This document shows positions 19,845 through 31,600 of a stretch of DNA of 49,801 bases, one piece after another. Origin of the DNA: Candidatus Omnitrophota bacterium (GTDB lineage Bacteria; Omnitrophota; Gorgyraeia; JABMRN01; RBG-13-46-9); the NCBI GenBank assembly GCA_024542975.1, contig JAMXCZ010000005.1:1-49801 (forward strand), given 5' to 3'. The notes under the pieces are model-generated. The model worked only from the letters and a program-made list of their open reading frames with translations, searched no databases and was not told where the DNA came from. The stretch's first letter is position 1, and each line of letters opens with the position of its first letter. The position numbers were made by a program, and so were the translations under genes.

Positions 19845-22295
19845 CTATTTCGGAATTACGATATTGACAAGCCTGTTTGGGATGATAATAAGTTTCAGGG
19901 TAACGTCGCCGAGGTATTTTTTTACTTTTTCGTCCGCAAGGACTTTTTCTTTCAGGGCCTCGTCGCTTATCCCGGGCGGAACATCTATCTTTGAGCGAAG
20001 TTTGCCGTTTATCTGGATGGGAATGGTAAGAATCTCTTCTACGACCAAACCCTTATCGTAAGAGGGCCAGGCCTGTTTCAGGATACTCGGCTTTTCGCCG
20101 AGCTTACCCCATAATTCTTCGGCCAAATGCGGAACAAAAGGCGAAAGAAGCAGGACAACCGTCTTTACGGCCTCCTTTAGGGCGCTCTTTGAGGTTTCTT
20201 TCTTGAGAGAGGCAGCGTAGATTTCGTTTACGAGTTCCATTACACTCGCTATGGCCGTATTGAAACCAAACCCCTTCTCCATATCGCCGGTTACCTTCTT
20301 TATAGTCCGGTGTGTCTTGCGACGGAGGGCTTTCCCATCATTGCCGGGTAAGCCTGAGTTCGAAGTAATTTCTACCATTCGCCACACGCGGGCGAGGAAG
20401 CGGTAGGCGCCTTCTACGCCGCGGTCGGACCATTCGGCGTCCTTCTCCGGGGGGCCAATGAATAGTGTGTAAAGCCTTACTGTGTCTGCGCCGTATTTTT
20501 TTATCAATTCGTCTGGGCTTACAACATTGCCTTTGGATTTTGACATTTTTGCCCCATTTTTTATTATCATGCCCTGGGTAAACAGGTTTCGGAACGGCTC
20601 GTCAAAGCCAATAAAACCCGAATCATGCAATACTTTTGTTATAAACCTCGAATACAGAAGATGGAGTATCGCATGTTCTACGCCTCCGATATACTGGTCA
20701 ACCGGAAGCCACTTGTCAACGTCTCTCTTATCAAAGGGCTTACTCTTCGACTTAGGCGAGATATATCTAAGGTAATACCAGCTCGAATCGACAAAGGTGT
20801 CCATCGTATCTGTTTCCCGATGCGCGCTTCCCTTACACTTGGGGCACCTGGTATTAACGAATTCTTTCGAATCTTTAAGCGGGCTTTCGCCGCGGGGTTT
20901 AAATTTGACCTTTTCAGGTAACAGGACCGGCAGAGCTTTTTCCGGCAGAGGCACTACGCCGCACTTATCGCAATAAATGACAGGGATCGGCGCGCCCCAG
21001 TATCTCTGCCTCGAAATAAGCCAGTCTCTCAATCTGTAGTGCACACTTCTTTTGCCTATTTTTTCTTTTTCCATAAATCCGGCGATTCTTTCCATGGCTT
21101 CCCTGTTGGGCATGCCGTTAAACTGTCCTGAATTTACCATTACTCCGTTTTTCACATAGGCCTGCTTCATAATTTCCGCGTCCAGGGAAAATTTGGGGTC
21201 ATCTATCACGACTTCGATGGGTAAATTGTGTTTTCCGGCAAATTCAAAGTCCCTCTGGTCATGCGCAGGCACGGCCATAACAGCGCCCGTCCCGTATTCC
21301 ATGAGGACATAATTTGCTACCCACAGAGGGATTTTTCTGTTATTTACCGGGTTTATTACATACCGCCCCGTAAACATGCCTTTCTTTTCGGCATCAACCG
21401 CGGAGCGTTTGATCCTCGATTCATTTTTCGCCTCTTCGATAAACTTGAAAATCTCGCTTTTGTTTTTTGCGTCTTTTATGAGGGCTTCTAAGCCGGGGTG
21501 TTCCGGCGCAAGCACCATGTAAGTCGCGCCGAATATAGTGTCAACCCTTGTAGTAAAGCATGTTAGCATCTTATCACTATCCGCTATCGGGAAATGTATG
21601 TTAACGCCTGTTGAGCGGCCTATCCAGTTTTTTTGCATTACCTTTACGCGTTCCGGCCATCCCGGAAGCCCATTCATGTCGTTTAAGAGCTTGTCAGCAT
21701 AGTCAGTTATCCTGAAAAACCACTGCTCCAGGTCCTTTTGCTTAACAGGCGTTTCGCATCGTTCGCACTTTCCGTCAATAACCTGTTCGTTCGCCAGGGT
21801 CGTGTTGCAGGAAGGGCACCAATTTACAAAAGCCTTCTTTTTATACGCGAGGCCCTTTTCAAGTAATTTCAAAAATATCCACTGTGTCCACTTGTAATAG
21901 TCCGGAAGGCATGAAGTAACCTCGCGCGGCCAATCATAGCACACGCCCCATGAATCAATCTGGCGCTTCATTGTTTTGATGTTATCCAGAGTGGATTTTT
22001 TGGGATGGATATTATTTTTTATTGCGGCGTTTTCCGCCGGAAGGCCGAAAGCATCCCAGCCTATTGGGGTTAGGACGTTGAACCCATGCATCATCTTATA
22101 GCGCGCCACAACGTCGCCTATTATATAATTCCGGCCGTGGCCGACGTGGAGGGCTGCGGAGGGATACGGGAACATGACAAGGCAGTAGTATTTCTTAGCG
22201 AAGTTTTTTACATTGACTTCGAAGAACTTATTTTTGTTCCAGTATTTCCGCCATTTCGGCTCAATCTTATCGAACGGGTACGCTTTTTCCTTCAT
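19845..22295 (-). CDS. leuS: Leucyl-tRNA synthetase (start set at MKEKAYPFDKIE)
   Basis: FPYPSAALHVGHGRNYIIGDV (HIGH), MSKSKGNVVSPDELIKKYGADTVRLY (KMSKS), CP1 editing region. Confidence 0.97.
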   Translation of the reverse strand: MKEKAYPFDKIEPKWRKYWNKNKFFEVNVKNFAKKYYCLVMFPYPSAALHVGHGRNYIIGDVVARYKMMHGFNVLTPIGWDAFGLPAENAAIKNNIHPKKSTLDNIKTMKRQIDSWGVCYDWPREVTSCLPDYYKWTQWIFLKLLEKGLAYKKKAFVNWCPSCNTTLANEQVIDGKCERCETPVKQKDLEQWFFRITDYADKLLNDMNGLPGWPERVKVMQKNWIGRSTGVNIHFPIADSDKMLTCFTTRVDTIFGATYMVLAPEHPGLEALIKDAKNKSEIFKFIEEAKNESRIKRSAVDAEKKGMFTGRYVINPVNNRKIPLWVANYVLMEYGTGAVMAVPAHDQRDFEFAGKHNLPIEVVIDDPKFSLDAEIMKQAYVKNGVMVNSGQFNGMPNREAMERIAGFMEKEKIGKRSVHYRLRDWLISRQRYWGAPIPVIYCDKCGVVPLPEKALPVLLPEKVKFKPRGESPLKDSKEFVNTRCPKCKGSAHRETDTMDTFVDSSWYYLRYISPKSKSKPFDKRDVDKWLPVDQYIGGVEHAILHLLYSRFITKVLHDSGFIGFDEPFRNLFTQGMIIKNGAKMSKSKGNVVSPDELIKKYGADTVRLYTLFIGPPEKDAEWSDRGVEGAYRFLARVWRMVEITSNSGLPGNDGKALRRKTHRTIKKVTGDMEKGFGFNTAIASVMELVNEIYAASLKKETSKSALKEAVKTVVLLLSPFVPHLAEELWGKLGEKPSILKQAWPSYDKGLVVEEILTIPIQINGKLRSKIDVPPGISDEALKEKVLADEKVKKYLGDVTLKLIIIPNRLVNIVIPK

Positions 22296-22387
22296 GTTGC
22301 CGTATTGTAGCATAGAGAAAAATCTATGACAATATAAAATATTGACATTGGCAATATGGCGTGTTATATTTCTGGAAAAGCAAATTT

Positions 22388-22461
22388 GGGGCTGTGGTGA
22401 AGCGGGATCACACCACAATGGCATTGTGGGATCACGGGTTCGATTCCCGTCAGCTCCACCA
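22388..22461 (+). tRNA. tRNA-Ala(GGC), CCA encoded
   Basis: Acceptor GGGGCTG/CAGCTCC with G3:U70, D arm GTGA/TCAC, anticodon stem CCACA-ATGGCAT-TGTGG (anticodon GGC), T arm ACGGG-TTCGATT-CCCGT, ACCA 3' end. Confidence 0.93.
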
Positions 22462-22470
22462 ATTATCCAT

Positions 22471-22504
22471 ATAATAGCCGGGGTTAAACCCGGCTATTAT
22501 TTTA
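22471..22504 (+). terminator. Rho-independent terminator after tRNA-Ala
   Basis: AATAGCCGGG-GTTAA-ACCCGGCTATT followed by ATTTTA. Confidence 0.75.
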
Positions 22505-22548
22505 CTAATATTATGAAATAATACGGCTTTTAGAGGATTATACTAATA

Positions 22549-22597
22549 TAGGCATATATCGGAAATATGCCTGCTTAACTGGGCAGGTATTTTTTTT
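22549..22597 (+). promoter_or_regulatory. Attenuator-like leader with two mutually exclusive hairpins upstream of the giant gene
   Basis: AGGCATAT(22550-22557)/ATATGCCT(22565-22572) versus ATGCCTGC(22567-22574)/GCAGGTAT(22583-22590) followed by a T8 run. Confidence 0.5.
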
Positions 22598-22610
22598 CGC
22601 CGGTTTCTAT

Positions 22611-25600
22611 GTGCCTTTAGGAAGTTTAAGACGGCAGAAATACAAAAAGGTATTAGAGATGGTAGACGGTAGATCTAATATTCCTATGTTTAGAAATAAT
22701 GGACCATTTAAGGTGGTAATAAGTATTATCACTTTGTGGTCCTTTTTGTTTAATATATTCGCATATGACATTGCCTGGGCTGCCGGAACGCCCTCGGGGC
22801 CTGCTACCGTCGGTTCCGATAGAGCCGGTGGCCCGGGCACTTTTAAACTCCCCCACCATCTCGGGGAAGTAAAACAAGAAGGCCCACCAGCCGGCGAACC
22901 CGCTAACCGGCAAACCATAATCCACATAAAAGACGCCCACTGCGATTACGCGTGCCAGCACGCGATAAAGGGCATAATCGAGTATGTGAATAGCGAATAC
23001 GGAGTAGATTTAGCGCTGCTTGAAGGCGGAGCGGGAAATTATGATTTATCAGTATTTACGGAAATAGAAGACGTCGCTCTACGTGAGAAGGTTGCGGACT
23101 ACTTCGTAAAAGAGGGGCGAATTAACGGAGCAGAGCTTTTCGCGATCATGAACCCCGAAAAGATCACCCTGAAAGGCTTAGAAGATCCGGAAGCCTACAT
23201 AGCAAACCTCAATGCCTACAGAGAAAGCTTAAAAGTAAAGCCCAAAGTAGAAGAAATACTAAACGATATAACAAAGCGTCTGGATGAGCAAAAGAAGCGT
23301 ATCTATTCAGAGGAGCTTACAAAGCTCGATTGGAAGAAAGAGGACTTCGCAAACGAGAGGCTTAAGTTAAGCGGCTATGTGAAGTATCTTCTCTCGTTAA
23401 AAGGAGCCGATAAGCCGGGCATCTCATACAAAAACCTAACCAAACTAACTCATGTCCTCGAACTCGAAAAAATCATAGACTACCGCCGCGCTAACTCCGA
23501 GAGAAAGAGGCTCATAAACAAACTGACCAAGCGCCTATCTAAGGGAGAAATAGAAACACTTGTTGAGAAGTCAGCATTGTTTAAAGAAAACAAGATAAAA
23601 CCCTCTAATTTCTATGCATATCTACTGGATAAGATGAAAGTGGCAGGTATAAACCCCCATGAGAAATACCCCAATGTCTCCAGATACAAAGAATACCTCG
23701 ATAAATACGATTCCATAGACAAATACCTCCTCTTCCGTGAAATAGAAACCCTGGAGGATGAATTGTTTAATACTCTCGCTACTAACGACAAGCAAAAGAA
23801 GCTCTATAAAGAGTTCAAGCACCTTGCAATATTGAAAGATCTATTTAATCTTACGATAACGCGTGATAAATACGACTTTTACAGATCTCTATCAGAGCTT
23901 GGTTTAGATAAAGTCTTCGAAACTCTTACGCCTTACCTCAAACTCGCAGAGCGCTCCTACGAACTCGCTTTCGAGCGCGATCTTGCGTTCATGCGTAATA
24001 TCGAAAACCGGCTAACTGGCTCACCAGCTAACCGGCAAACCATAATCATCGTAACCGGCGGCTTCCACGGAGATAACTTAAAGAAGCTTATTACCGATAA
24101 GGGGTACTCGTATATAAGCATTATGCCTAAATTTGAAGGGAATAGGGAAGAATCTCCTTACTTTAGGCTCTTAAACGGGGGGATGCTTAAGGAGGAGAAG
24201 GTAATTCTGGAAGCTATAGCGGAGATATCCGGGCTTGCGATATTGTCTATGTTCAGCGCACTCAAGCTGGACCCAGATAAGCTTGGAATTGATGTCAGCA
24301 AACTCGCAGGCCAATTACGCATTTCCTGCGAGAAAGATGGCGAGTTTATAACGACCGTTGGCCAAGGCACCGAAGCTCGTGCAATTCGATTCTGGCGCGA
24401 AAACGGCGAGTACCGCTGGGAAGAAATCGGCGAAGATCCCCCCGTTCCCGGAGCTGTTTTCCCTTCCCCGGCAGATGCACCAACATCTGGCCTTTCAGTT
24501 CCCGGCGTTGGTATAAGAGGTTCGCTTAGGGACATCGGGAGCAGGAAGTTAACCCTACCCCGCATATCTCCAAGAAAGCTATGGACCGCCGCCGCAACCT
24601 TCCTCGGAGCCATCTTCCTACCCGCACTTACAGCCGGCGCCACTGAAATCACAGGAAAACTAGTCCCAGTCGCAAAACAAGCGACAACCTTTGCCATTTC
24701 CGGAGGAGGATGGTCTATCGCAATCGGTATCGCAATACTCGTAGGCGTGATTTACTTTAGCACCAAGGCAATACGTAGCAGGGTAAATGCTAACATTGGA
24801 GGGAAACCTAGCGGTGATGCTGGTGTTTCAGCGCGAGAACCGTCCCGAAAAACAATTGAGGTGCCTATTGTTGATTTTTATGTGCCGTTATTCGATAAGG
24901 AACGTGCAGAGAAAAGGAACGTTTTAAACAACAACTTGATCGTGGAACTAACTAAGGCGATAGATAATGCAACCTCTGACGCCAATATTGGGATAGACAT
25001 AGCGCAAGGCATCCGTGATGCAATTCATAACGCGACCGATGCTGTATTTATGCGAATTGACAGGGGTGAAATATCTCCGGAGGATTCGCATGTAAGAATT
25101 AGTTTTACTGTTAATGGAAAAATGCGAACCTTTTTTCTTAAATTATCAGATACGGGTATAGGGATTAATCATGAGATCTTAAAAAAATGGAAATCTGGTA
25201 AGTACCCTAGTACAAAAAAGAGCTATCCTTCGGAACAATACTCCGGGTGGCTCGGACATGGCATTCCCTATCTTTTTAATTGGACAGGATTACTCGGGAA
25301 AAAGATATGGATAACCGTAGAAACAAAAACAAAAGACCAAGCAGCTTACAGGTTTACCCGTGAGCCAAGCGGGGAAATGCACATAGAAGAAAATATAGAG
25401 AAAAAAGAAGTTGGAACAAATATAATTTTAAAGGGCCTGCTATACAGTGATACCACCCTCAACACCCTCCCCAGCCCTATACTCCGCTTCATACAACGCG
25501 TTATGCCGTGGTGGGAGATTGGATTTGGCATAGCATATTGTGTCGCATATTTCCACGAGTGGCGGCATAAGTTTTTCGATTGGATTTCGGGAGGCGAAGC

Positions 25601-28600
25601 CGGAGAAATAAAAGTAATCGTAGTAGAAGATACGAAAACAGGCCGTAGATACGTAGTAGGAGGGAAGTATATAGCGAAAGACAGAGAAAGGGGCCTAAAG
25701 CACCCGAGGTTTGTTGCTATTATGTCGCCTCTTATCGTGTCATCGCCATTTCTAATATCCGGGCTTATTTTTATAGTAACTCTCATCGTAAAGGGTTTTA
25801 CGGGAATAGATGTAGATATGCCATTCATGATAAGCGGCATTGTATGCGGCGCTGCATCTCCCCTCTTCGCATTTGAGGTGCAGAACTTTAACCCCTGGAA
25901 CCCTGAATCCGACATTCGTGTTGCCTTCAGGGGCGGCACGGTAAAACAAACCGACCGTTTTACGCAGCAAGCGGAAGAGGCAGTGCAGAGCGCCTTGCGC
26001 GAGGTAGGTATCGAGCCAGGCGAGGATGAAATTGAAACACTTGGATCAGCCTTCTGGCAAACCGCTCGAGAGGGAAAAGAGTTTATCTTAGAAGTAAAGG
26101 ACGGGGAAGGCGAACATCGCGCAAGGGTTACATGCAAGAGAACAAGAGGCGGCGAATACGAGTACGATACGTCCGAATTCGCTAACCTCGACCATTCGCT
26201 CCGGCCGCTCGATTACACGGGAGGATACGGCAAGTTCGAGGCGGTGGAACTCACCTTAACGCCAACCGCTGAGATGGCTATGCCGCCTGCGGAATTCTGC
26301 ACAGAACCTGAGCCCGGCATAGACGATAATATGCCGCACATAAACACAGATACTTATCGTCAATTCGTAGAAGAGGTTTTTGGTAGTGAAGATGAAGCCT
26401 ATAGGTTCGTACAAGAACCTGCAGAGCTTTTGCCAGAAACTGATTATACTGCAACCGACCTTAGCACTGTATCTTTCGAGGAATTATGTAGTCATATAGA
26501 AGACGAATATCTAGACTGCAAAATATGGCCGGACAAGCAGCTGTTTAGCCCAACAATGCGAGATACACTGGAATTAACCCATGAGGAAAGCAGGCAGGGT
26601 GAGACTTTTCTGCTAATACGGAAGGCAAAAGATAATGCGGGAAAAGAAAACCTATATCTTTGTTTATACGAACAGAGGCTTTTGAAAAATGGTTTTTTAG
26701 GAACATCCGAGTTATTTTTTGTTAACGGACAACAAATAGCACATGGGCTATCTTTTACGAGAGAAGGTTTTATTTCTATAAAGATGGGGCGGGAGACTTC
26801 TGAATATGCTAGAGCGCTAGGAGAGCAAGGCAATATGCGAAAATTACTGGAAATGAAACTAGCCTTCTTGGCAAAGAAGTTTGATCCGATCGCGTTTATA
26901 GTACCAAAATACATGCTGGGAGGCGTACGAGAACTTTTCATCTATGTAACAAATGGTCACTTCTTGCCATTTCACTCTAAAAGACGGCAGGCGATAATAG
27001 AGAGATTTCTAAGGACTTTCAAAGATGACAGAAGTTACAGAGTCACAGAACAGTCGGATATCGAAGCTATATTCGGTGTAGATACGGAATCTTTTGCAAA
27101 TACCAGAGACTGCGACCTCATAGCCTTCCGAAAAGACCCCAGGCGCTTTGCCATCACCTCCCTTCGCCCCCTCACGCGCGGTGCGATGAACGCGATGCAG
27201 GATGTGCCGCTTTGGGAAGCAAACCGGGCGCACAGGAAGACCCCGGAAGCGGGCATCGTAGAGCGCATACCCGACGAACCCGATGGCCCGATTTCGATAC
27301 TTACGAGCTGGCTCGAGCAAATCGGAGGTAACGTTGCGGAAAGGCTGGAGGAGGAGCTCAAAGACTTACTCGAAACTAATGTCGCAACATCTCCTGACGG
27401 CGAGGAAATCGCGCTCGTGGATTACGATGAAAACTGGAAACCCATCTACAGCCGATGTAACGTTGTCAACTGGCCCACCTTCCGCCACTCCCACGCAGGC
27501 GGGTGCGGAATTAACGTATCGCTGGTAGAGGTAAAGCGCATAATGGAGGCACGCGGCCTGGACTACGGGAAAAACGTAGCAGAACGAAACAAAGTCATAG
27601 CCGAGCTCGTCTTCCACGAACTCATTTCCGCCTGTGTACGCGGAAACGGTGAACGCGTGCACGAGCTTGCGACGGCGGTAGCGAAAGCGGTAAGCGAAGA
27701 ACGCTACGATGAGGCAGCGAGATTATTGACAAAACAAATAAGCACCGACTCAAAAGCACCAACTCTGTCGATTGTGAATAGCTGGGATGAGGCCGTAGAA
27801 ATTGCGGAATATGCGCCTATTCAAAATTATAAGAAAAGAATAAAAGAATGGTTTTTGGGCGGACATAGATTTTACAGTATGGGTCGAGTAGTATTTTCGA
27901 GAGTACTCGCAGATCAGCAAATTGGAACAAATCCGGCTTCCCATCCGGGGCGTTGGACAAATGCGATGGCTGCTATCCGCTATTCCACAAAATATTCCAC
28001 GTCTGGTATTCCTGCAATTCTCCTTGAGATTACTAAAGAAACTGTTGAAAAATATAACCTTGATCTCGGAGAAGCTGTGCCGTTAAACGAAGTTCACAGG
28101 GCATGGTTAGTTATGATCCCTACAGATGAAAAATTTGCGGGTGATCGAGTACGTTTAGCGCCGGTCATTATTCCCGGCATGAGTACCCTTGCCCTCGGCG
28201 CCCCCTTCTGGCGCATCACCCGCGCCGACCGCATGCGCCTCGAGCGCGAAGCCCGCCGTGATTTCGCGAGCAGCGATAGTACTGCATACGAGCATCCGCT
28301 CGGGCCGGAGGGGGCAAGCTGGCAAATTCAACCAACACGGGCGAGTGTCCTGCAGACTCTAAATCGTTTAATCGACTGGCTTATTGACAATAATATCGGA
28401 GAGAGAGATTTACTTGAAGCATATCGAACATGCCTGAAATATTCTGACCCATCCTTAAGTCCTGGTCTTACTATGGGGAAAGATTACACTGTTAAAAGTC
28501 CATACACAGGATTACCACAGGTATTTCTTGACATACCTAGGATTTATGAAGAGATTAGACACGCCATGACAAACAGGCATGATCTTGCAGTCTATGCAAT

Positions 28601-31600
28601 GAGTATTTGCAGGGAAGCAAAGGGTCTTATTGCTGCGGATGAGCCATCACAATTGTCTAAAGATTCTGATGCCACATTAAATGATAATGTCGATCTGCTT
28701 GAGTCTTGTATCCGGAATATATTATTGAAAGAGCCTGATCATAGAGGAAGAAGGAAACTAGCTGTGGCTCACCTGCTAGATACGCTGGATAAACCTGAAC
28801 ATCAGAAGCTCACAGAATTTTTACGAGAGAACCGTGAAGCAATTATACATAATGTCGCGGAAAATATGGCACCGGAATATCTTGAATGCACAGATCAAGT
28901 AAAAGCGCTTATTGAATCCGCGAAAGCCGGGATCTATGATCCAAAACAGACATCTTTAGCGAGAGATAGTTACAAGTTTTTTGTCGAAAGTGGAGGCGAT
29001 CCTCGGACAATATTCACTATTGACTTTCGGGACATAGGTACGATTTATTTTGATGCCTGGTTAAATGGTGCGCAAGTAATGAAAGACATTGTACCTGCTA
29101 GTGTTCATATTTTTTTCATGCTTTCGCAAGTTCTTTCCTACAAAGAGTCAAATGGCAAAGAAGGGCTTGACCCCAACTACGCAAAATTGAGGTTACAAAG
29201 AAAAGCACCTCCATTGGCAATGCTAGAGACTTCTGCGTCTGTTATTTTCGAATTAGTTCTCGAGAACGCCCAGAGACTGGACAGACGCGCAGGTGAGATA
29301 CGACATAATGAAACTTTCGGTTCTGAATTAACGCCGACTTCTGGGAGCCTTCTCGAACAACTCAATACCCTGGGCCCCAATCTAACTCTCAAAGAGTTGG
29401 ACTATATTTTGACGAATGTATTCCATGCAGATAGGGTCCATCCGATGTATTATCTCGACCTTGAAAAACAGGCAGATCATTTGACAATAACAACATGGCT
29501 TACCCTATTAAGGACATCGTATCCCATTCTGGCACAAGAGCAAATTAGGCTTATCGTCCTCTATCTCCGCGGTAAGCATATACAGGAAATGGAGATGCAA
29601 GCCAGAGATGCAGGACATGATCCAACGGGCGGTGGTGCAGAGTTCGGCAAAGGGTCCGGCGGAACAGCCCCGTTCTTTTGGGACCGGATGATCAGGGAAG
29701 CTCTTGAGGAATTCCCGGAACTCGTTACCGAAGGAAGTCCAGAACTCGTCCTCGAATATCTCACAGATAAAGGCAATAAGAAAAGGTTCCGCGGCACATT
29801 CGATACCATAGCTGACGTAGAAGGTATGCTCGATTATCTGCAAATGTTTCTCGATGACTACCAGCGCGAAATGCAGGACGATAGCACGCCAAAGCCATTG
29901 CCTAATCTCGCGGGATTGGCCAGGTCATACCGCATCTGGCGTCAATTCCAAGAGGCTGGTGATATCAACGCTAAAAAACAGCGCAGGCTTGGCATGGACA
30001 CATTCACTCTTGGTGATACTGAGTCGTTGATAAGTAGGATCAACACTGAATACTATAGATTGGACGAAGACACGCATGTTCTTAAACAGGTCAATCCCGT
30101 AAAACAATATAGCGGTAATCCCCGTGCGCTTGACTGCAAACGTCTCATGTCGCAAAATTCAACAATCGCAATATATATAGATTTTCTGTTCGTTATAGAA
30201 GGAACTGATGTAAAGCTCCGGGTTATGCGAAAAACAAAAAAAGGGCATGCGCGCTGCGACAGGGAAGAAACGGCGGCATTACTTTCGTTTATATTAGAAG
30301 ATAGCTCAACCATTGAATCATGCCTCGCATTAATAGACGAACTTGAGCATGGGATTCCTCTTGAGGAAATACTCTATTCCGGCCAAGAATTCGTCGCTCG
30401 GGATAGAAGAGGGGGTGGTTTAAGTGGGCAAACGCCTCCCGGCGAAGACACGGCCGAAGAAGGCCTCGGCCCGACAGAGCAGGGCATAATGCCGCACAGG
30501 GGCGGGGAGGAAACCGTAAACGCCGAATTGGTAAACACGCTTTGGGAGTGCATCCCGGATTTAATCACAGAGGGACGACTTAACGAAGAGGATGTTAGAG
30601 CCTTCGAGTTGTGGCTAACCGTGCCTACTCTTAAGCCGGGCGAAGACGTGCCCCGCGACATGCAAATTGCATTTGAAAAGCTCGCAGATCCTGATATAGC
30701 AATTGAAGCTTTTGATGGAAAAGCGCTACGGGTAGTAAAGCTGCCCGTTAAAGAATTAGGAAGGGTGAATGGAGAACCCTTCTATGGCCACGTCAATTAT
30801 AGAGAAGGCATAATCTGGGTTGCCACAGAAGGTGTGGATAATATCGAAGTCAAGCTCCGAATCATGCACGAAGAGCAGGAATATAATCTTGCCGCCGCAG
30901 TAGCAGCAGAGAATCTAGATATAAGCATGGCTAAACTCGTGTGGCTTCGCGACAATCCAGTAGAAGCCTCAAAAGAGCTCGGATACCTGCCGTTCCAGGT
31001 ACAGATACTTTTCGAAATGCTGCATGCGCGTGCCTGGCGCATAGTCGCGGGGAAATGCCGTAACGAACTAGGGCAAGGGTCGCTTGCAGGCACAATACCG
31101 GACATGAAAGCAGAGCTCGAGAAAGTAAGACGTGCCACCGCATATGCGAAGGAAGCTATGGCGCATCTGGACCGTAAGAAACAGGAACTCGGTGAACTTT
31201 CTCCCGAGCTCGCCGAATTCGGCATTGCCCCGATTGCGAGTGAAGAAAAACCCGAAGAAGCGGAGAACACGGCAGCGCTCGAGCCAACGCAGGAGACGCT
31301 AACAACACCGCTTGAGGTTGTGTCGCAATACGATACAGACGAAGGAACCGCTACGGCGCTCTTGGAAGCAGAGGAGATTTTGGGTATTCGTCATGATTTA
31401 GGGAATATATTGGGTGTGATAAAGAATGATACTGCCCTATACTCCAGATCTCCGGATACAGAAAAAGCCACAATTGAGCTTTCTAATCAAGTAGGCGATG
31501 CTTGCATGGCGGTGGGAGACAGTGGCCGCGCTATTAAAGAATATGCGAGTGGGGACAGAAAAGGCAATCTGAATGGGATGATAGATCCATTCAAAGAATC

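Noticed and set aside
22388-22461. tRNA initially read as tRNA-His because of the GGGGCTG...TGTGG context
   Set aside because: The 7-nt loop ATGGCAT puts GGC at positions 34-36 and the acceptor has G3:U70, so it is tRNA-Ala(GGC).
25346-26137. 263-aa minus-strand ORF antisense to the giant gene
   Set aside because: Low-complexity Ser/Pro/Arg composition typical of a shadow ORF opposite a strongly coding frame; no recognisable domain or SD.
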